Shown: positions 24,049 to 36,860 of the stretch, one piece after another
How the letters are laid out: the number at the start of each line of letters is the position of its first letter
Numbering within the stretch: the first letter of the stretch is position 1
Translations under genes and position numbers: made by a program
The notes under the pieces: model-generated
Told to the model about the DNA's origin: nothing
Database searches by the model: none
The model's input: only the letters and a program-made list of their open reading frames with translations
Assembly (NCBI GenBank): GCA_963682175.1
Contig: OY821784.1
Coordinates: 27,137,621 to 27,201,620, forward strand
Direction: 5' to 3'
Length of the DNA stretch: 64,000 bases
Origin: Triglochin maritima
Taxonomy: Eukaryota > Streptophyta > Magnoliopsida > Alismatales > Juncaginaceae

Positions 24049-25056
24049 TCAATAGCTGCACATCAAAATTATGTGAGCACAAGATCCGGTAACCATTACC
24101 AAATCAAGGATAGAGGTGATTAAATTTATCTCAATAACAAACATACCTACGGCGTTTCTCGGGCGCCTACGTTCAATCATCCCATTTTCAAGGTCTTCCT
24201 TGTACTTGGGGCAATTAGGTCGGATGTGTCCCTTTTCACCGCAGTGAAAGCACTCCGTGTTGGGAGTTGGAGATTTGAAAGATTTCCCCCTTGAGGCACT
24301 CCCATGAGCACCTCCTACTCCCTTGCTCTTGATTGACGTATCTTTGGTAAATTTGCCTTTACCTTTGTTGATCTTTTTGCTTCTCTCATGGACGGCTAGG
24401 ACGTGATTGTCCTGACCTTTGCCCATGTCAACTTCAGCCGTTTTGAGAGCGTTGTGAAGCTCCTCAAGACTCACCCCTTTTTGACGCACATGATAGTGCA
24501 TCACAAAGTCCTTGAAGGACGGGGCTAGAGAGCCAAGAATCAGATCTTCGGCAATGTCCTCGGGCATTGGAGAAGAGAGCTTCGACAATTTCTCAAGGTA
24601 TCCTTGCATCGTGAGAAAATGCATGGATACCGATGTTCCCTCCGCCATGTGACACCTTGTGAGTGCGATGGTGGTCTAATAGCGCTCCTTTCGGGCACTA
24701 TCCATTAACATCTTTGTTAAAGCTTCCATGGTCTTCTTGGGTTTTGAATCCAAGTATTTCGCTTGAAGCGAGTCACCCATGGATGCCAACATTAGACCGT
24801 GAACTTGGTTTTCTTGGTCTTCCCACTTGGCTATCGCCTCTTTCTCATCACCGGTTGCCTTCTCATTCAATTTTGGAATTTCACCATCCAAAATATGAGA
24901 TAGTTTTTCAAACCTCAACACGATATTAAGATTGAGTTGCCATTTCATGAAGTTTGAGCCATCATTTTGCAAAGGTTTCTTTTCAATCATAGATCGCACA
25001 ATTGATTGGATATTAGACATTTCTACAAAATAAATTATACAAGATTTTAATGTCAA
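24049..25056 (-). pseudogene. Copia gag with one in-frame UAG
   Basis: One frame runs from 25056 to 24049 with a single TAG at 24676-24678. A likely native start is the second Met (MSNIQS, near 25020). The first half has the Gag N-terminal region (FMKWQLNLNIVLRFEKLSH). The second half has DLILGSLAPSFKDFV and a zinc knuckle CFHCGEKGHIRPNC (CX2CX4HX4C). The frame then enters the protease start, where TGSCAH is preceded by Val instead of the catalytic Asp, and is lost by a frameshift. Gag would form the particle and bind the RNA. It is the best-kept part of this element. Confidence 0.88.
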
Positions 25057-26497
25057 TTTTATGTTTTAAAACACATACATATATATCGAATATAAATGTA
25101 AATACTGCAAATAAAATTTTGCCCGTAAATGCAGTAATCCAAGATCCTATAAATTGCAATATAGACTAGCTAAGGGCTATCCAATATATCACAATATCAA
25201 GGTAAGAAAAACTCTTTCTAATCACAACCTTTTTGAATTTTAGCAATATTAGCATCTTCAAACTCTTGTGATTCTTGTCGTTTTAATTATGAAGGAATAT
25301 GACCTATCTTCGTAAGAAAAACGTTTTCCCAAAACCGAGCGAGGGCTCTAGTTAATGTTAAGAAAACTTATTTTCATTTGATACAAGATACATTTATCCA
25401 TTGTATTCACAACTAAACATACTTGGGGTTCACTAGGGTGAAACACACCTCATATATTTAATCGTGGCACAACAATAGACATTCATTATATCTCCCACTA
25501 TTCCCAAAAATGGAAGGAGCTATCTCCCGCTAAGGGCGAGCAGAGTATCCCTCGATCAATGACTGCTAGTGGATGAAATAAGAAGGAAAATTACTCTTAA
25601 TTTTGTTGGACAATTTCATATATTAACATGTGATTCGGAATTTTAGGTTATCATGCATATTATCATTCATACACATCCCAACATTCAACACATTTATCAC
25701 ATGCACAACAAGATTATAAAAACAGAAATTAAACCATTCACACAATCCACATCGTGTGAGTTTATATGTTCCCTTTGATCCTTGATCCTCGATCAATGTG
25801 CTACAGCGGAGACTTCCTCTTGAACCGGAGATGTAGATTTTTACAGAAAATAAACATGCTCCTCACATTCGATAAAAACCGACTAGTGCAAGTCCTATGT
25901 AAAAACCTCTCAAATGCAATGCAATTATCTAAAGATACAAAGAGAGAATTTGGCTTTTACATATAAATAAGCCCCTGTATAATAATAATTACATACATTC
26001 ATAGTTGCTGATTTGGAACATATAAACTCACAATTCCTGCAAAGACAACTCGAGCATCCATGCACGCAATATTGCTATAAACTATACAACCTAGTTTATC
26101 AATCATCTAGAATCCCAAACAATTCTTTGAAAAACATTTTGAAATCCATTAAAAAGGTTTTCATCCATCCACAAGTTCAAAAACAATTTTGAACCGCTGT
26201 CCATCAAATTTCCTAAAAGGAAAGACGAACCGCTGTTTTTCGGTTTTGTTGATTCTCTTACAAAACAATCGTTTATGCTTAAAACGAAATTATTATAAGT
26301 TAGACTTATGTCTAAATCATAATTCTAATAATTACATGGCATGTTTTAAACCACTTAAAACATTCAAAACGAATTATTACAAAGAATTATTCCAACAAAA
26401 CATTAAAAGACCAAAAAACCGGTAAACCGAATTGTTTAAACTAGATGGTAAACTAAATTTGTTTACAACCTCAAATCATTAGAAAATTGAACCCTAA
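25057..26497 (-). other. Untranslated leader of the family A copia element
   Basis: AT-rich 1.4 kb between the primer site and gag. Small open frames (25766-25966 and 26189-26425, plus strand) are antisense to the element and show no recognisable similarity. Packaging and dimer signals would be expected here but none can be named. Confidence 0.6.
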
Positions 26498-26509
26498 GCT
26501 CTGATACCA
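26498..26509 (-). other. Primer binding site, tRNA-Met type
   Basis: TGGTATCAGAGC in minus sense, one base inside the 5' LTR. This is the standard primer site of plant copia elements, complementary to the 3' end of initiator tRNA-Met. Confidence 0.95.
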
Positions 26510-26510
26510 T

Positions 26511-28645
26511 TGTTGGATTTATAGTTTAATTGCACATATATATTTTTGGAATTTGTATGCACAATAAGGATCAATTACAATTTTTCTATGATTTGTTTTA
26601 TGCATGCATCGGTTTGTTTCAATAACTAGTTTCAAAACTTTATTAAAACAAACATGGGACTCCGAAATTCACACCTAGAAGTTCTCTAAAACTTCTTGAT
26701 GATCCGGAGATGCTGAAGAAGACGATCGTCGCTTCCCGTTGCGCCGGATGCCTCCGAGTGTTCACCAAACCCTAAACAAGGTTGGAGAGAAAGGAGCTAG
26801 CCAATCAATCTCCAAACTAGCTTAGAATCTAGCTACAAACCCCTTCCTTAGTCTCTGAGATTTCTCCTTCCAAAGACTTAGAAACTTAAAAGAATTTTCG
26901 TGGCTTTTGTGGTGAATTAGGAGAGAAAAGAATTAGCAAAAACATCTAGCATAATTAAGGAGAATAATGACCTATTTATAGGCTCCAATCTTACTCTCAC
27001 GCATGGCTATTCTTAAGCCATGTTGTCTTGACATTTTCTCTCACAAACTAATTTCATAATGCATTACATGTATCCACAAAACGTTTGACCAAGTTTGGAG
27101 CTAATCCAACCATCGATTAAATTAATCTCTTAATTATCAAAGGCAGAAAATCGATCGGGGTTCGGTTTACTAAGTCACACTCGGTTAACCGAATATGTCA
27201 CGTTTGGTTTACCGTGCATTAGACGGACGACCGATTCTTAAGGAGAAAAATTCTCCTTAACCGATCGGACGAACCCACGTCTAAAACCTAATGTCATTCG
27301 GTTAACCGAAAATATCGGAACTGGACATTGTTCGGTCGACCGTTCCTGGTTCGGTATACCGAACCAGAACTCCAGGCACTTTGGTCAAGTTCGGTCAATC
27401 AATTTTGACCATCCGTTCCACGTTCGGTTGACCGATCCACAGAACCTTCGGTCGACCGAACCATAAATGAATTACCAAACCTTTACCCGATTTTGCCTTT
27501 TCAAATATTGGATTTATTTCCAACAAAATTTGAACTTTAGGGGGTTTTAGCAAATTCACAACTTATGCAATATATTATCCTATGCAACAATAAATTATTG
27601 CATCAAAATATATGCATCTCATATGAATTTATCATGATTCTAATTATGTTATATATATCACAACATAATTGATTTTACTTGTTCACCACATGTGTCATAT
27701 TTTCTATAAGAAACCCGACACATGACATGAACAAAAAATCAAGCTTCTTGTTTCCCGGTTTTTGCGGTGTGACCTATAGGAGGATGTAGACTAAGTTGAC
27801 AATGATATTAAGAGCTTAATATCACAAGCTATAAGCGGTATCTAGCTACACATTATAGCTCCCAATTAGTTAGATGTCTTAATTCCACTCGAACCAAAAC
27901 CCGATCCATTTAGTGATGGAGTGCACCACTTGTGTCCGTCCCTTGCCTCATGATATTAAGAATACACACAAAGTAGTATTGTGTCATCTTTGTATTAGTA
28001 TTCATTTCTTGATCTCTTTAAGCTAGTTATAAATATGTGACTTAACTCAAATCACATTGTGCACATTATAACTTTGCTTTATCGAGGGGCCCACTAATAT
28101 CATCACTCAATTAAGAGGGGCAATGATAATCTTTTGACTAACTATCTTCTCCAACAAAAGTCATACTTAACCAACTAATGCCTTTTCACTACACTCATTG
28201 ATAGCTTAAGACACTAGTCTAATTAAGCACTCCTTAAGTGATCGGATATAAGTCTCATATCAAAGGACCAAAGACACAGTAAAATATTAATGACACAGAA
28301 ACACATTTCTATAATATTTTACTTATTAGGTCTATTCAGTATACAAAAGTAATATTTTCCTCTTTTGCGTACCCATGTTGTCACAAACTTGTAGAGCTAC
28401 AATGATCTATGACTAACACGACAATCTTAACTCGATAATCAATGTCCCACGTTAATTACGATGATTGCGAATATCTTTTGTTTTATGTAAACCAATATCT
28501 TTTAGAGCTCTACGGTTAAGGACCAAGAGCATCTTCCTTAACACTTCTAAAAGACGAATAACATAAACAAGGAACAAAATGATTTCTCATTCAATTCATA
28601 ATAACTGACATTTAAAAGTAAAACTTTTAGAACACATTCCCTTCA
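26511..28645 (-). repeat. 5' LTR of the family A copia element
   Basis: 2135 bases, starting TGTTGGATTT and ending CCCTTCA on the plus strand. The TATA box (minus sense CTATAAATAG) is at 26972-26981, so transcription would run towards the primer site. The CGGT-NN-ACCG array (27155-27465) lies directly upstream of it in the sense of the element. In the first 165 bases I count about ten differences from the other LTR, fewer further on. Confidence 0.95.
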
Positions 28646-29062
28646 CTTATAAATACAAGTTTATCTCATTACCTAATAGAATTAATTCATTATATTCTTG
28701 TGCAAACATCTCTCTCCATAATTCTCGACGAATTTTCCTTAATTCTTGAGTTTAGTTTTAGTTTTCAGAGATCTTCTTCTCAAGGAAACTAAAGAGGGGT
28801 TAGTAGTTAGATTCTAAACCGTATTGGAGATTGAGAGGCTAGCTCTTCTCTCTCCGATCTTGTTTAGAGTTTGGTGAATACTCGGGGGCATCCGGCGCAG
28901 CGACAAGCATAAACAAAAAGTTTGTTTTAATAAAGTTTTGTAACTAGTTATTGAAACAAACTGATGCATGCATGAAACAAATCATAGAAAAATTGTAATT
29001 TATCCTTATTGTGCATAAAAATTCCAAAAATATATATATGCAATTAAACTAGAAATCCTACA

Positions 29063-29567
29063 ATGGGTGGGTGCGATATCATCGACTAAGGGGATCCCAG
29101 TCGCGTCAGAGATTGATTGGGGTGTCATGGTGTGTTTCACCCCTTTGAGAGTGTCACTAAACTCGAGTTGTCCGGCCTGGTCATACTCGAGTTTAGAATA
29201 AAATTCACGTACGAGAGGTTATACGTACATGGTTTCATCACCCTTATACATCAAATGACTCCACCATTTTGCTACCATTCTATCGTAGAAGGGTTCTTCG
29301 AAATCGCAAATGAGGGAGGCAAAATTAAGTTCTGGAATTAAATGTAGGTTGGTCATACATGCACCTACCTTGGTGAGCTTTAAAGGAGGAACAAGTGGCG
29401 GCAGAGACGAACACGTCGCTCGAGGGGTGGATACCGAAGCACGCTGAATGAGAAGTAGAAAGCTTCCAGAGCAACAGAAAATGACAGCTCACAAAAATAG
29501 AAACTCCTAGCCGAAGATCAAAGCAACGATCAACAGAACAAGCCCCTGATTGACGGTGGGAAACCAT
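29063..29567 (-). pseudogene. Env-like ORF of gypsy-2, N-terminal part
   Basis: A minus-strand frame contains EPFYDRMVAKWWSHLM and, after an in-frame TAA at 29219-29221, VREFYSKLEYDQ and a VKHTMTPQSISDATGIPL segment. This resembles the domain called 'putative plant transposon protein' (Transposase_32), found in the env-like ORFs of Athila/Calypso elements. It breaks at the ATGGG duplication of the solo LTR 16057-29062 and continues in frame at 16051. The upstream frame 29567-29325 is probably its leader or start. Broken and not expressed as one protein. Confidence 0.55.
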
Positions 29568-29806
29568 TGTTTGGCGGTCTGTTTGTCAGATCTGGTGCAA
29601 AATTTTCTCTACACGGCGGCCAGGAGGAGCACACGCGTTTTGGTTTGGGTGGATGATGGGTAGGGTAAAGAAAAATGCGTTTTTAATAAAAGAGCATGGA
29701 AAAATATCAAAAGACACTTCTAGTTTTTCTTCTTCTTTTATGCTATTTTTTCTTTTTTTTGTAATATGATCAAGATATGTACAACAAAATGAAAGGATTG
29801 ATCACG

Positions 29807-32800
29807 TCAAGTGATCACATTCGAGGGAAGTTCGTGTAAAGACATAACTTCTGCCTCGACCTCTGTCGTGGTCCCCTCCAAGTACGATTTTAGCCGGTGT
29901 CCATTAACTTTGAACACATCATTGGTACTTGGGTTCTGAATCTCAACCGCCCCATGAGGGAAAATAAGTAAAACAATACAGGGTCCAGACCAACGACTCC
30001 GAGTTTCCTCGGAAACAATTGGAGGCGAGAGTTATACATCAAGAACTTTTGTCCCACTGTGAAGGTTTTGATTCAGACCAAGCGGTCGTGGAAAATTTTA
30101 GTGCGGGACTTGCAGATCTTGGCACTCTCATAAGCTTCGTTTTCAACTCCTCCAAATCGTTGAGGTCCAGTTTCTCAAGACTCATGTTAAGATGTTTGAT
30201 TGCCCATAATGCTCGGTGCTCAAGCTCTACCTGAAGATGGCAGGCTTTGCCATAAACTAGCCGGTAGGGGGACATGCCAATGTTGGTTTTAAATGCAGTG
30301 CAGAAGGCACGTAATGCATCATTAATCTTAACCGACCAAACATTCCTTGAAACATTAACCTTTTTCTAGAATTTTCTTGAGTTGACGGTTGGAAATTTCC
30401 ACCTGGACACTGGTTTGAGGATGATAAGGTGTGACCAACTTGTGTGTGATGGAATATTTCCTCAACACTGCCTCGGGGGATTGGTTCACAAAGTGTGTAC
30501 CCCAACCACTTATGATACAACGAGGTGTCCCAAACCTCGGAAAGATGTGTTATTTAAGAAATTTGATCACAAGCTTGCTATCGTTAGCGCGAGTGGGGAT
30601 TGCTTCAACCCACTTCGACACAAAATAAACCACCACCAGAATGTTGGGGTGACCATGGGAAATGGGGAAAAGGCCCATGAAGTTAATTCCCCAAACTTCA
30701 AAGATGTTGATCACTAGGATAGGATTGAGTGGCATCACATCACGTCTTCCAATGCGGCCCACACATTGACACCTATCACATGCTTTGCAAATTGCAAAAG
30801 CGTCTTGGAACAACGTGGGCCAGTAAAAACCATATTGGAGCACTTTGGCAAAAAATTTCTTGGCATCAAAGTGTCCACCACATGCCTCCTTATGGCAAAA
30901 GGACAAGACACTCTGAATCTTGTCGTTAGGAATGCACCTTCTTATGATTTGATTGGCATAGTACTTAAAATAATAGGAGTCATCCCAATAGAAGTGCTGG
31001 AGTAACGACTTGAACTTGGCTCTCTCATTTTGCGTCCAATGAGTCGGCACCTCCCCGGTTGCTAAATAGTTCACAATGTCAGCAAACCAGGGGGTGAGGC
31101 CATTGCCGTAAAGTTCTTATCAGGGAAGAACTCGTTCACCGGTGGATCCGATGAAAGCTCAACTGGAATGCGAGAAAGGTGATCTGTCACAACGTTCTCG
31201 CATCCCTTTTTATCTTATATCTCAAGGTCGAATTCTTGCAACAAAATCCAACAAAGGACATGGGGTTTCGCATCCTTTTTAGACAAAAGGTAGCGAAGAG
31301 TTGAGTGATCAGTGTAGATGATGATGTGCGACCCAATGAGGTACTGACGAATTTTTTCAAACACATATATGATCGCGAGGAACTCTTTCTTAGTAGCGGA
31401 GTAGTTAAGCTGAGCGTCATTGAGAGTACGACTTGCATAAGAGATCACATAAGGCAATTTGTCGACTTTCTAACCCAACACTACTCCTATCGCACAATCA
31501 GATGCATTACACATCAGCTCGAAAGGTAGAGTTCACACTGGTGCCTTAATAATAGGAGAGGAGGTCAACTTATGCTTTAGAAACTCAAATGCAGTTATGC
31601 ACTCAGGTGTGAACTCAAAAGAGGTGCCTTTAGCAAGCAAGCTCGTTATGGGGCGAGCTATCTTGCTGAAATCTTTAATAAAATGCCGGTCAAAACTGAC
31701 ATGTCCAAGGAATGACTGGATTTCTTTGACCGAGGTGTGCGGAGGAAGCTTAGAAATAAGATCAATCTTTGCCTTATCCACCTCGATCCCATCACGAGAC
31801 ACCACGAGCCCCAAGATGATGCCTTTTGTAACCATGAAATGACACTTTTCCCAATTAAGGGCTATGTTCATTTCTGAACACCTCTTGAGAACAAGGCTTA
31901 AGTGGTGCAAACACTCATCAAAGGAGGTGCCGTGAACTGAGAAATCATCCATGAAAATCTCAAGGAAGTTCTTGACCATGTTAGAGAAGATACTTAACAT
32001 GTAACGTTGGAATGTTGCTGGTGCATTGAAAAGTCTGAAAGGCATACGTTTATACGCAAACGTCCCAAAAGGACATGTGTACGTGGTTTTCTCTTGATCT
32101 TCAGGAGCAATTGGGATTTGATTGTACCTCGAATAACCATCGAAGAGACATTAATAAGCGTGCCCGGCGAGTCTCTCTAACATCTAGTCGATGAAAGGTA
32201 GAGGGAAGTGATCCTTACGCGTGACCACATTCAACTTCCTATAGTCAATGCAGACTCGCCACCCAGTTTGAAGTCGTGTAGGAACAAGTTCATTGTTGTC
32301 ATTTTGGACAACAGTGATACCTGACTTCTTGGGCACAACCTGGACAGGACTTACCCAAGCACTGTGTAAAATGGGAAAAATGATGTCATGATCTAAACAC
32401 TTGATGATCTCTTTCTTAACTACTTCCGTCGTGGCTGGATTTAAACGCCTTTGTGGGTCGCGATGTGGTCGTGCCTCATCCTCCATAAAGATGTGGTGCT
32501 ACACGATGTCGGGACTTATCCCTTTAATGTCCTTCAAGGACCACCCAATGTTTGATTTGTGCTCCTTTATGACTCGAATTAGATGTTCTTCCAGATCACC
32601 AGTCAACATCGATGAAATGATCACCGGAAATGACCTATGAGGACCAAGAAAAATGAGTTCTAGTTCCTTAAGGAGTTCTTTAAGCTCAATTGTGGGTGAC
32701 TCCTCAAGGCGGGGAGTGATATCTAGCTCGAGATGTATGATATAAGGAGCTCGCATGTGCTGACTAGCATGCACATCATTGTTCAACTCGCACCCATCCT

Positions 32801-33480
32801 CTTCATGATGGGAATCATCCATGATGTAAGCATTTAGATTTTCATGAATCAGGGGGTCCTCGAAAGATGTCTGCTGCCTAGCCTTATTGAACACATGGAA
32901 TGTCGCAGTCAAGTTCCCGAACGACAATTTCATGAGTCCAGTTCGACAATTGATTAAGGCATTTGACGTCGCCAAAAAAGGTCTACCCAAAATCAATGGA
33001 ATCTGAGAGTGGGTAGTCTCGACTGGTTTTGTTTCAAGGACCCCATCAGGACTTTGACCGAACGATCAGCGAACTGTAAAGTTGTTTTCGTAGGCTTGAG
33101 CTCGCCTATGCTTAGTCATTGATACACAAATGCTGGTAAGAGGTTGACTGGTGACCCTAGATCTAGCAAGACATTATTAATGTGATCGTCCCCAATCACA
33201 CACGAAATTGGTGGACTTCCCCGGTCCTTCAATTTTACGTATGTTGAGTTTGAAATAATCGAACTCACATTAGCCGCCAAAAATGCTTTGCTAGGGACGT
33301 TGGTTTTCCTCTTGGTCGTACAGAGATCCTTTAGGAATTTTGCATAGGAAGACATTTGTTAAATCATGTCTAACAAGGGAATGTTGACATTCACTTTCTT
33401 GAATATATCCAGCATTTTGTCAACACTGTCACTCTGTTTCTTAGTTAACCTACTAGGATATGGAGATTTTGGCAGGTAGG
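29807..33480 (-). pseudogene. Gypsy-2 pol (protease, RT, RNase H, integrase)
   Basis: Protease at 33355-33116 with LLDLGSPVNLLP, the D-L-G-S form usual in plant gypsy. A linker follows with MILGRPFLATSNALINCR (32996). RT has VSPVQVVPKKSG and CIDYRKLNVVTRKDHFPL (32486-32184), then the FMDDFS catalytic motif (near 31950). RNase H has [19 protein letters not shown] and [14 protein letters not shown] (31457-31215). Integrase (31074-29807) has an intact HHCC finger, but the first catalytic Asp is Asn (VWGINFMG) and the second is changed (ISGWGTHF); only the Glu (QVEISN) remains. The C-terminus ends at 29807. Frame changes and stops make it a pseudogene. Confidence 0.88.
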
Positions 33481-33484
33481 TTTT

Positions 33485-35255
33485 TTACGGTGCGTGAGAA
33501 AGAGGTGTTGGTGTATTACCCTCACCCTCGGCCTCTTTCTCACCATCATTCCCAAAAAGGGGCTGCATAGGATGCACAGATGGATTTAGTGACAAAGAAA
33601 CGTGGTTGTTGACCTGCTTCCCGTTTCTCAGGGTCACAATGGCAGTGACATGGTCGACAAGTTCTTTCACATAGTTCACTTGCCCCCCTGCGGTCTCGAG
33701 CTCGCAACATGCATGTTCACTTGATGCTGATCACGAGGTTAGCCACAGGTTGGATGGGCAGAGTCCCCCTCTCTCTTTCATGTACAGACTGAGCCAATTG
33801 GTCCATCTGAAGCTCTAGAGATTTGATTGTCTGCTGATTTGAAGTGAGAACTTGGCTTGTGGATGACATAATTTTTTTTACTGAGTTCTCAAGTCCACAA
33901 CTCAAGTGCTCAAGCAAATTAAAATGGGTTTCCATGTTGTTATAGTTTGGGAAACCCGGTGGGTTGGTGATCTGGGCTTGAGGTGGATGAAAAGATTGTG
34001 AATGCATGGGAGGTTGGTGTGGTTTGTTAGGTGGTGTAGAGAAGTTTGAAGGATCACCTGGACATTGTTTTGGTTCAATGAAAAGTTAGGGCGATTCCTC
34101 CATCCGAGATTATATGATGATGAGTATGTGTCATTCTTGGATCTACCATAGATGACATTGACATGTTCCATCTCAGGAGGAATGGATGCACACCTGCCTC
34201 CTACATGACCTATCCTACTACACAAATAACAAGGAACCAGACCGGATGCAGACACATGAGATATACCATGCTGGTTTTGAAGCTCAATCAAATCTATGCG
34301 GCGCATTAAGGCCGCCATGCGTGCCTCAGTGGCCGTAGTGGTATTGACAGCAAATGCGACACCCGATCTAGTCGAGTTTGCGTTTGCGATCCTCGCTCCT
34401 ATGCTAGATGATGGTGGTGGTTCCCTCACACTCTCCCACTGCATGGTTTTCTCAGCGAGGTCTTCTAGGAAAGCCTATGCCTCCCTTTCATCCTTTCCTA
34501 AGAACTCTCCTTGACACATGGACTCAAGGAGTGTTCGGGATGAGATGTGAAGACCCTGGTAGACAATCTAACAAAGGGTCCACAACTCAATGCCATGATG
34601 AGGGCATGAGGATAGTAGCTCCTTGAACCTCTCTAAGTATGCATGGAATGATTCAGTCTCATGTTGAGAGAACGAATTGATTTTGTTACTCAGTTTTTGA
34701 GTCTGAAGATTTGGGAAGTACTTCTTGAGGAATGCAGATTGAAATTTATCCCAAGTCCTAAAGACATTCGCTTGGTTGCTGTAGAACCACTTCTTGGTAT
34801 CATCCTTTAGTGCAAAGGGAACAAGCCGAAGGTGGATGGAGTCTGTGCTAAGTTGTTGCAACTTGAACATAGCACAGACCTCCTCAAATTCCCTGAGAAA
34901 GATATAGCGGTTACCCTTCCCAGTGAAGTGAGGGGGCATGGAAATAAACTGAGGCTTAACCTCAAAGTGGTTCCCATTTTCCTTGGCTAGCATCGGTCAT
35001 GGAGGGGGATAGGAACCTGGGGAACCAATTGATGAGGTCGTGGACCCCCACCTTCTGGACCACAGGGTGGTGGAGGTCCAAAACATGAGTGTCCTCGTGT
35101 GGTCCACGACTTGTCATGGTCCTGGGACTGTGTAGGACATAGGACGGGGATGTGTTCGAAAAGTCGACAACAAAGACAAATCGATGTCGTATCTCATCAG
35201 ACAACCCACAATGTCTTGTGACTACATTGACATGCACAAAGTTGCGCACCCACAT
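33485..35255 (-). pseudogene. Gypsy-2 gag
   Basis: Overlapping minus-strand frames 35255-34962, 34993-34568, 34444-33902 and 34007-33717 make one broken Gag. The retrotransposon gag core reads FEVKPQFISMPPHF, FLREFEEVCAMFKLQQ and PFALKDDTKKWFYS, then AFLKKYFPNLQTQKL. A CCHC knuckle (CYLCSRIGHVGGRC) lies near 34189-34230. It would form the particle and bind RNA. Gypsy-1 gag shares the order and many words (REFKEVCSMFKLQQ), so the two belong to one lineage. Confidence 0.85.
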
Positions 35256-35604
35256 GAGTCAAATGAAAAAATAAAGAAAACTTTTTTTAAACAACTAAAA
35301 GGTTAATAATTTTTTTCTTTATGATTTGTCTTTATTATTAAACAAAAATTTAATAAATAAATAAAAAGAGTAAAGCTGTGAAAATTTTCTATGGTTGGAC
35401 TGGAAAATGCTGCTTCTGCATTACCACATCAGTGGGTCCACATTGAAAAAAATTAGTTGACGATGCACTAATGAGTTATGATTGCTCTTCACCGGGTAAA
35501 GAGCCAATGGATGCATTAATTGCAATATATTTTGTTTTGGCCTCATTTTGGTGTCATATACTCCTATTTAGATTGGGGAAGGAAAGAGTTGTGGAACGGA
35601 AGTG
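35256..35604. other. Gypsy-2 upstream leader, AT-rich
   Basis: AT-rich, with long A and T runs at 35270-35370. No LTR end or primer site is seen. It probably belongs to the leader of gypsy-2, whose 5' end is lost or lies to the right of the hAT-like element. Confidence 0.4.
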
Positions 35605-36860
35605 TAGACCTGGATAACGGGTCGGGCCGGTTTTGCCGGCGTGGCCGAATTCAGGCCGACCAGCCGGGCCGGCACAGTCCGGTGATTAATAGCATGTCAT
35701 ACATCGCATTCATGCTATATATCTTCTATTTTATCCCAAAATTGTGCTACTTGAGTGTTTGTTTATAATGTTTCAGGTTTTAAGAAATAAATAAGAGAAA
35801 TAGAGCAAAAATGACCTGAATGAACAAGAATGGACTGAATTGACGACTTCTGGACCTATTTGAAATGCACAAGGCTTAGATTGCACATCAGAAGGACCCA
35901 AGTGAAAACCCAGAGAGACCTGATTATGAAGTACAAAAAGTTGCAATACATGACTTGAACCAGATCAATATTTCACCAATTAAAATCATATCGGTTCGAG
36001 AAAGTGGACCTGGGCTTCACCCCAAATGCCAAACAAAGCAACTTAACAACCAGACAAATTTTAGCCGGATCAGAGCATCCGGATCCGCCACTGGCGGATC
36101 ACTCTGATCCATGGGATCTTGGATTTTTGCAGCGGTTTGGGTTAATGGGTCAAAACATTCCAGAACTATTAAATTTAAGTTTGAGTTGTCCGACAACATC
36201 CAGATTAACCCTAACCATGTATTATTCTATAAATACCATTCTAATCCCTCCTCTCCTCTTTTTCTTCTTGCTTCCTCCATTTGTTATGTTTATTTTACTG
36301 CTCATTAGTGTATAAGGAGGAGAAAAGAAAAGCTAGTAATCTTTCATTTCAATTTAGTTTAATCCTTGTTCTTGTCATAGATGTCTTCTATTTGATGCAA
36401 TTTCTTTCATGTTTGTTGCTTGCCTAATCTAGTTTTCTACATTTCTATTATGTTTTTGTGTTGTTTTTATGTTTTCTTGAGTTTAGAGATGAGTAGGGAG
36501 TAGTCCATCCCCATTGAGGGGTGGAGAAGAAGGTGATGTGATTATGTGATGTATGAAGTGTGTGTGTTAATCCTAACCTTTGAACCTCACATGAGTTCCA
36601 TAACCATCTAATGAGATTTTCACTCTTATTTTTGATGTGTTAATGCTCTTGAGTGCTGCTGAGCACATGTTTAGATTAGTGAGCTTATTTTATGGGGAAT
36701 GATGATGTGATGATAATGATGTAATGGATAAGGAGGAAACATGACATGTGCATGCATGTGCTCATGTTGGCCTAATCCTAATTAACGTATTGTATGTTTT
36801 AATGATTGTGTTAAATCTTATTTCTTGTGGAGACATAGTAGGGTTTGGTCATTATGCATG

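Larger units (their letters stand above)
19047..28645 (-). mobile_element. Complete copia element, family A (duplication CTTAT)
   Basis: 9599 bases with two LTRs of 2134 and 2135 bases and a perfect CTTAT duplication at 19042-19046 and 28646-28650. Genes read on the minus strand: 5' LTR at the right, primer site at 26498-26509, gag at 24049-25056, pol remains at 21542-23644, polypurine tract at 21181-21191. The LTRs differ by a few per cent by eye. gag has one in-frame stop. pol lacks the N-terminal part of integrase and is full of stops. The element has complete ends but cannot make its own enzymes. Confidence 0.95.
16057..29062 (+). repeat. Solo LTR, copia family A (duplication ATGGG), itself twice interrupted
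   Basis: The LTR starts TGAAGAGAATGTG at 16057 and ends AAATCCTACA at 29062, with perfect ATGGG duplications at 16052-16056 and 29063-29067. Removing the gypsy solo LTR (17365-18757) and the copia element (19047-28645), each with one 5-bp duplication, leaves 2004 bases, close to the other family A LTRs. Its palindrome array is split between about 17228-17360 and 18758-18870. It interrupts the env-like ORF without changing the outer reading frame. Confidence 0.93.
11342..35604 (-). mobile_element. Gypsy-2: old Athila-like Ty3/gypsy element, interrupted
   Basis: On the minus strand the order is gag (35255-33485), protease, RT, RNase H and integrase (33355-29807), an env-like ORF, a 3' noncoding region, a polypurine tract and a 3' LTR fragment. 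This is the Athila/Calypso layout. It is cut by two family A solo LTRs (13327-15513, 16057-29062) and truncated at the left by a copia fragment. The 5' LTR was not found: the sequence meets a hAT-like element at 35605. Every domain has stops or shifts, so the copy is dead. It is the oldest large element in this half of the window, because all others lie inside it. Confidence 0.85.

Noticed and set aside
29117..29341. 74-codon plus-strand frame
   Set aside because: It is antisense to the env-like ORF of gypsy-2, which has the recognisable protein signal.
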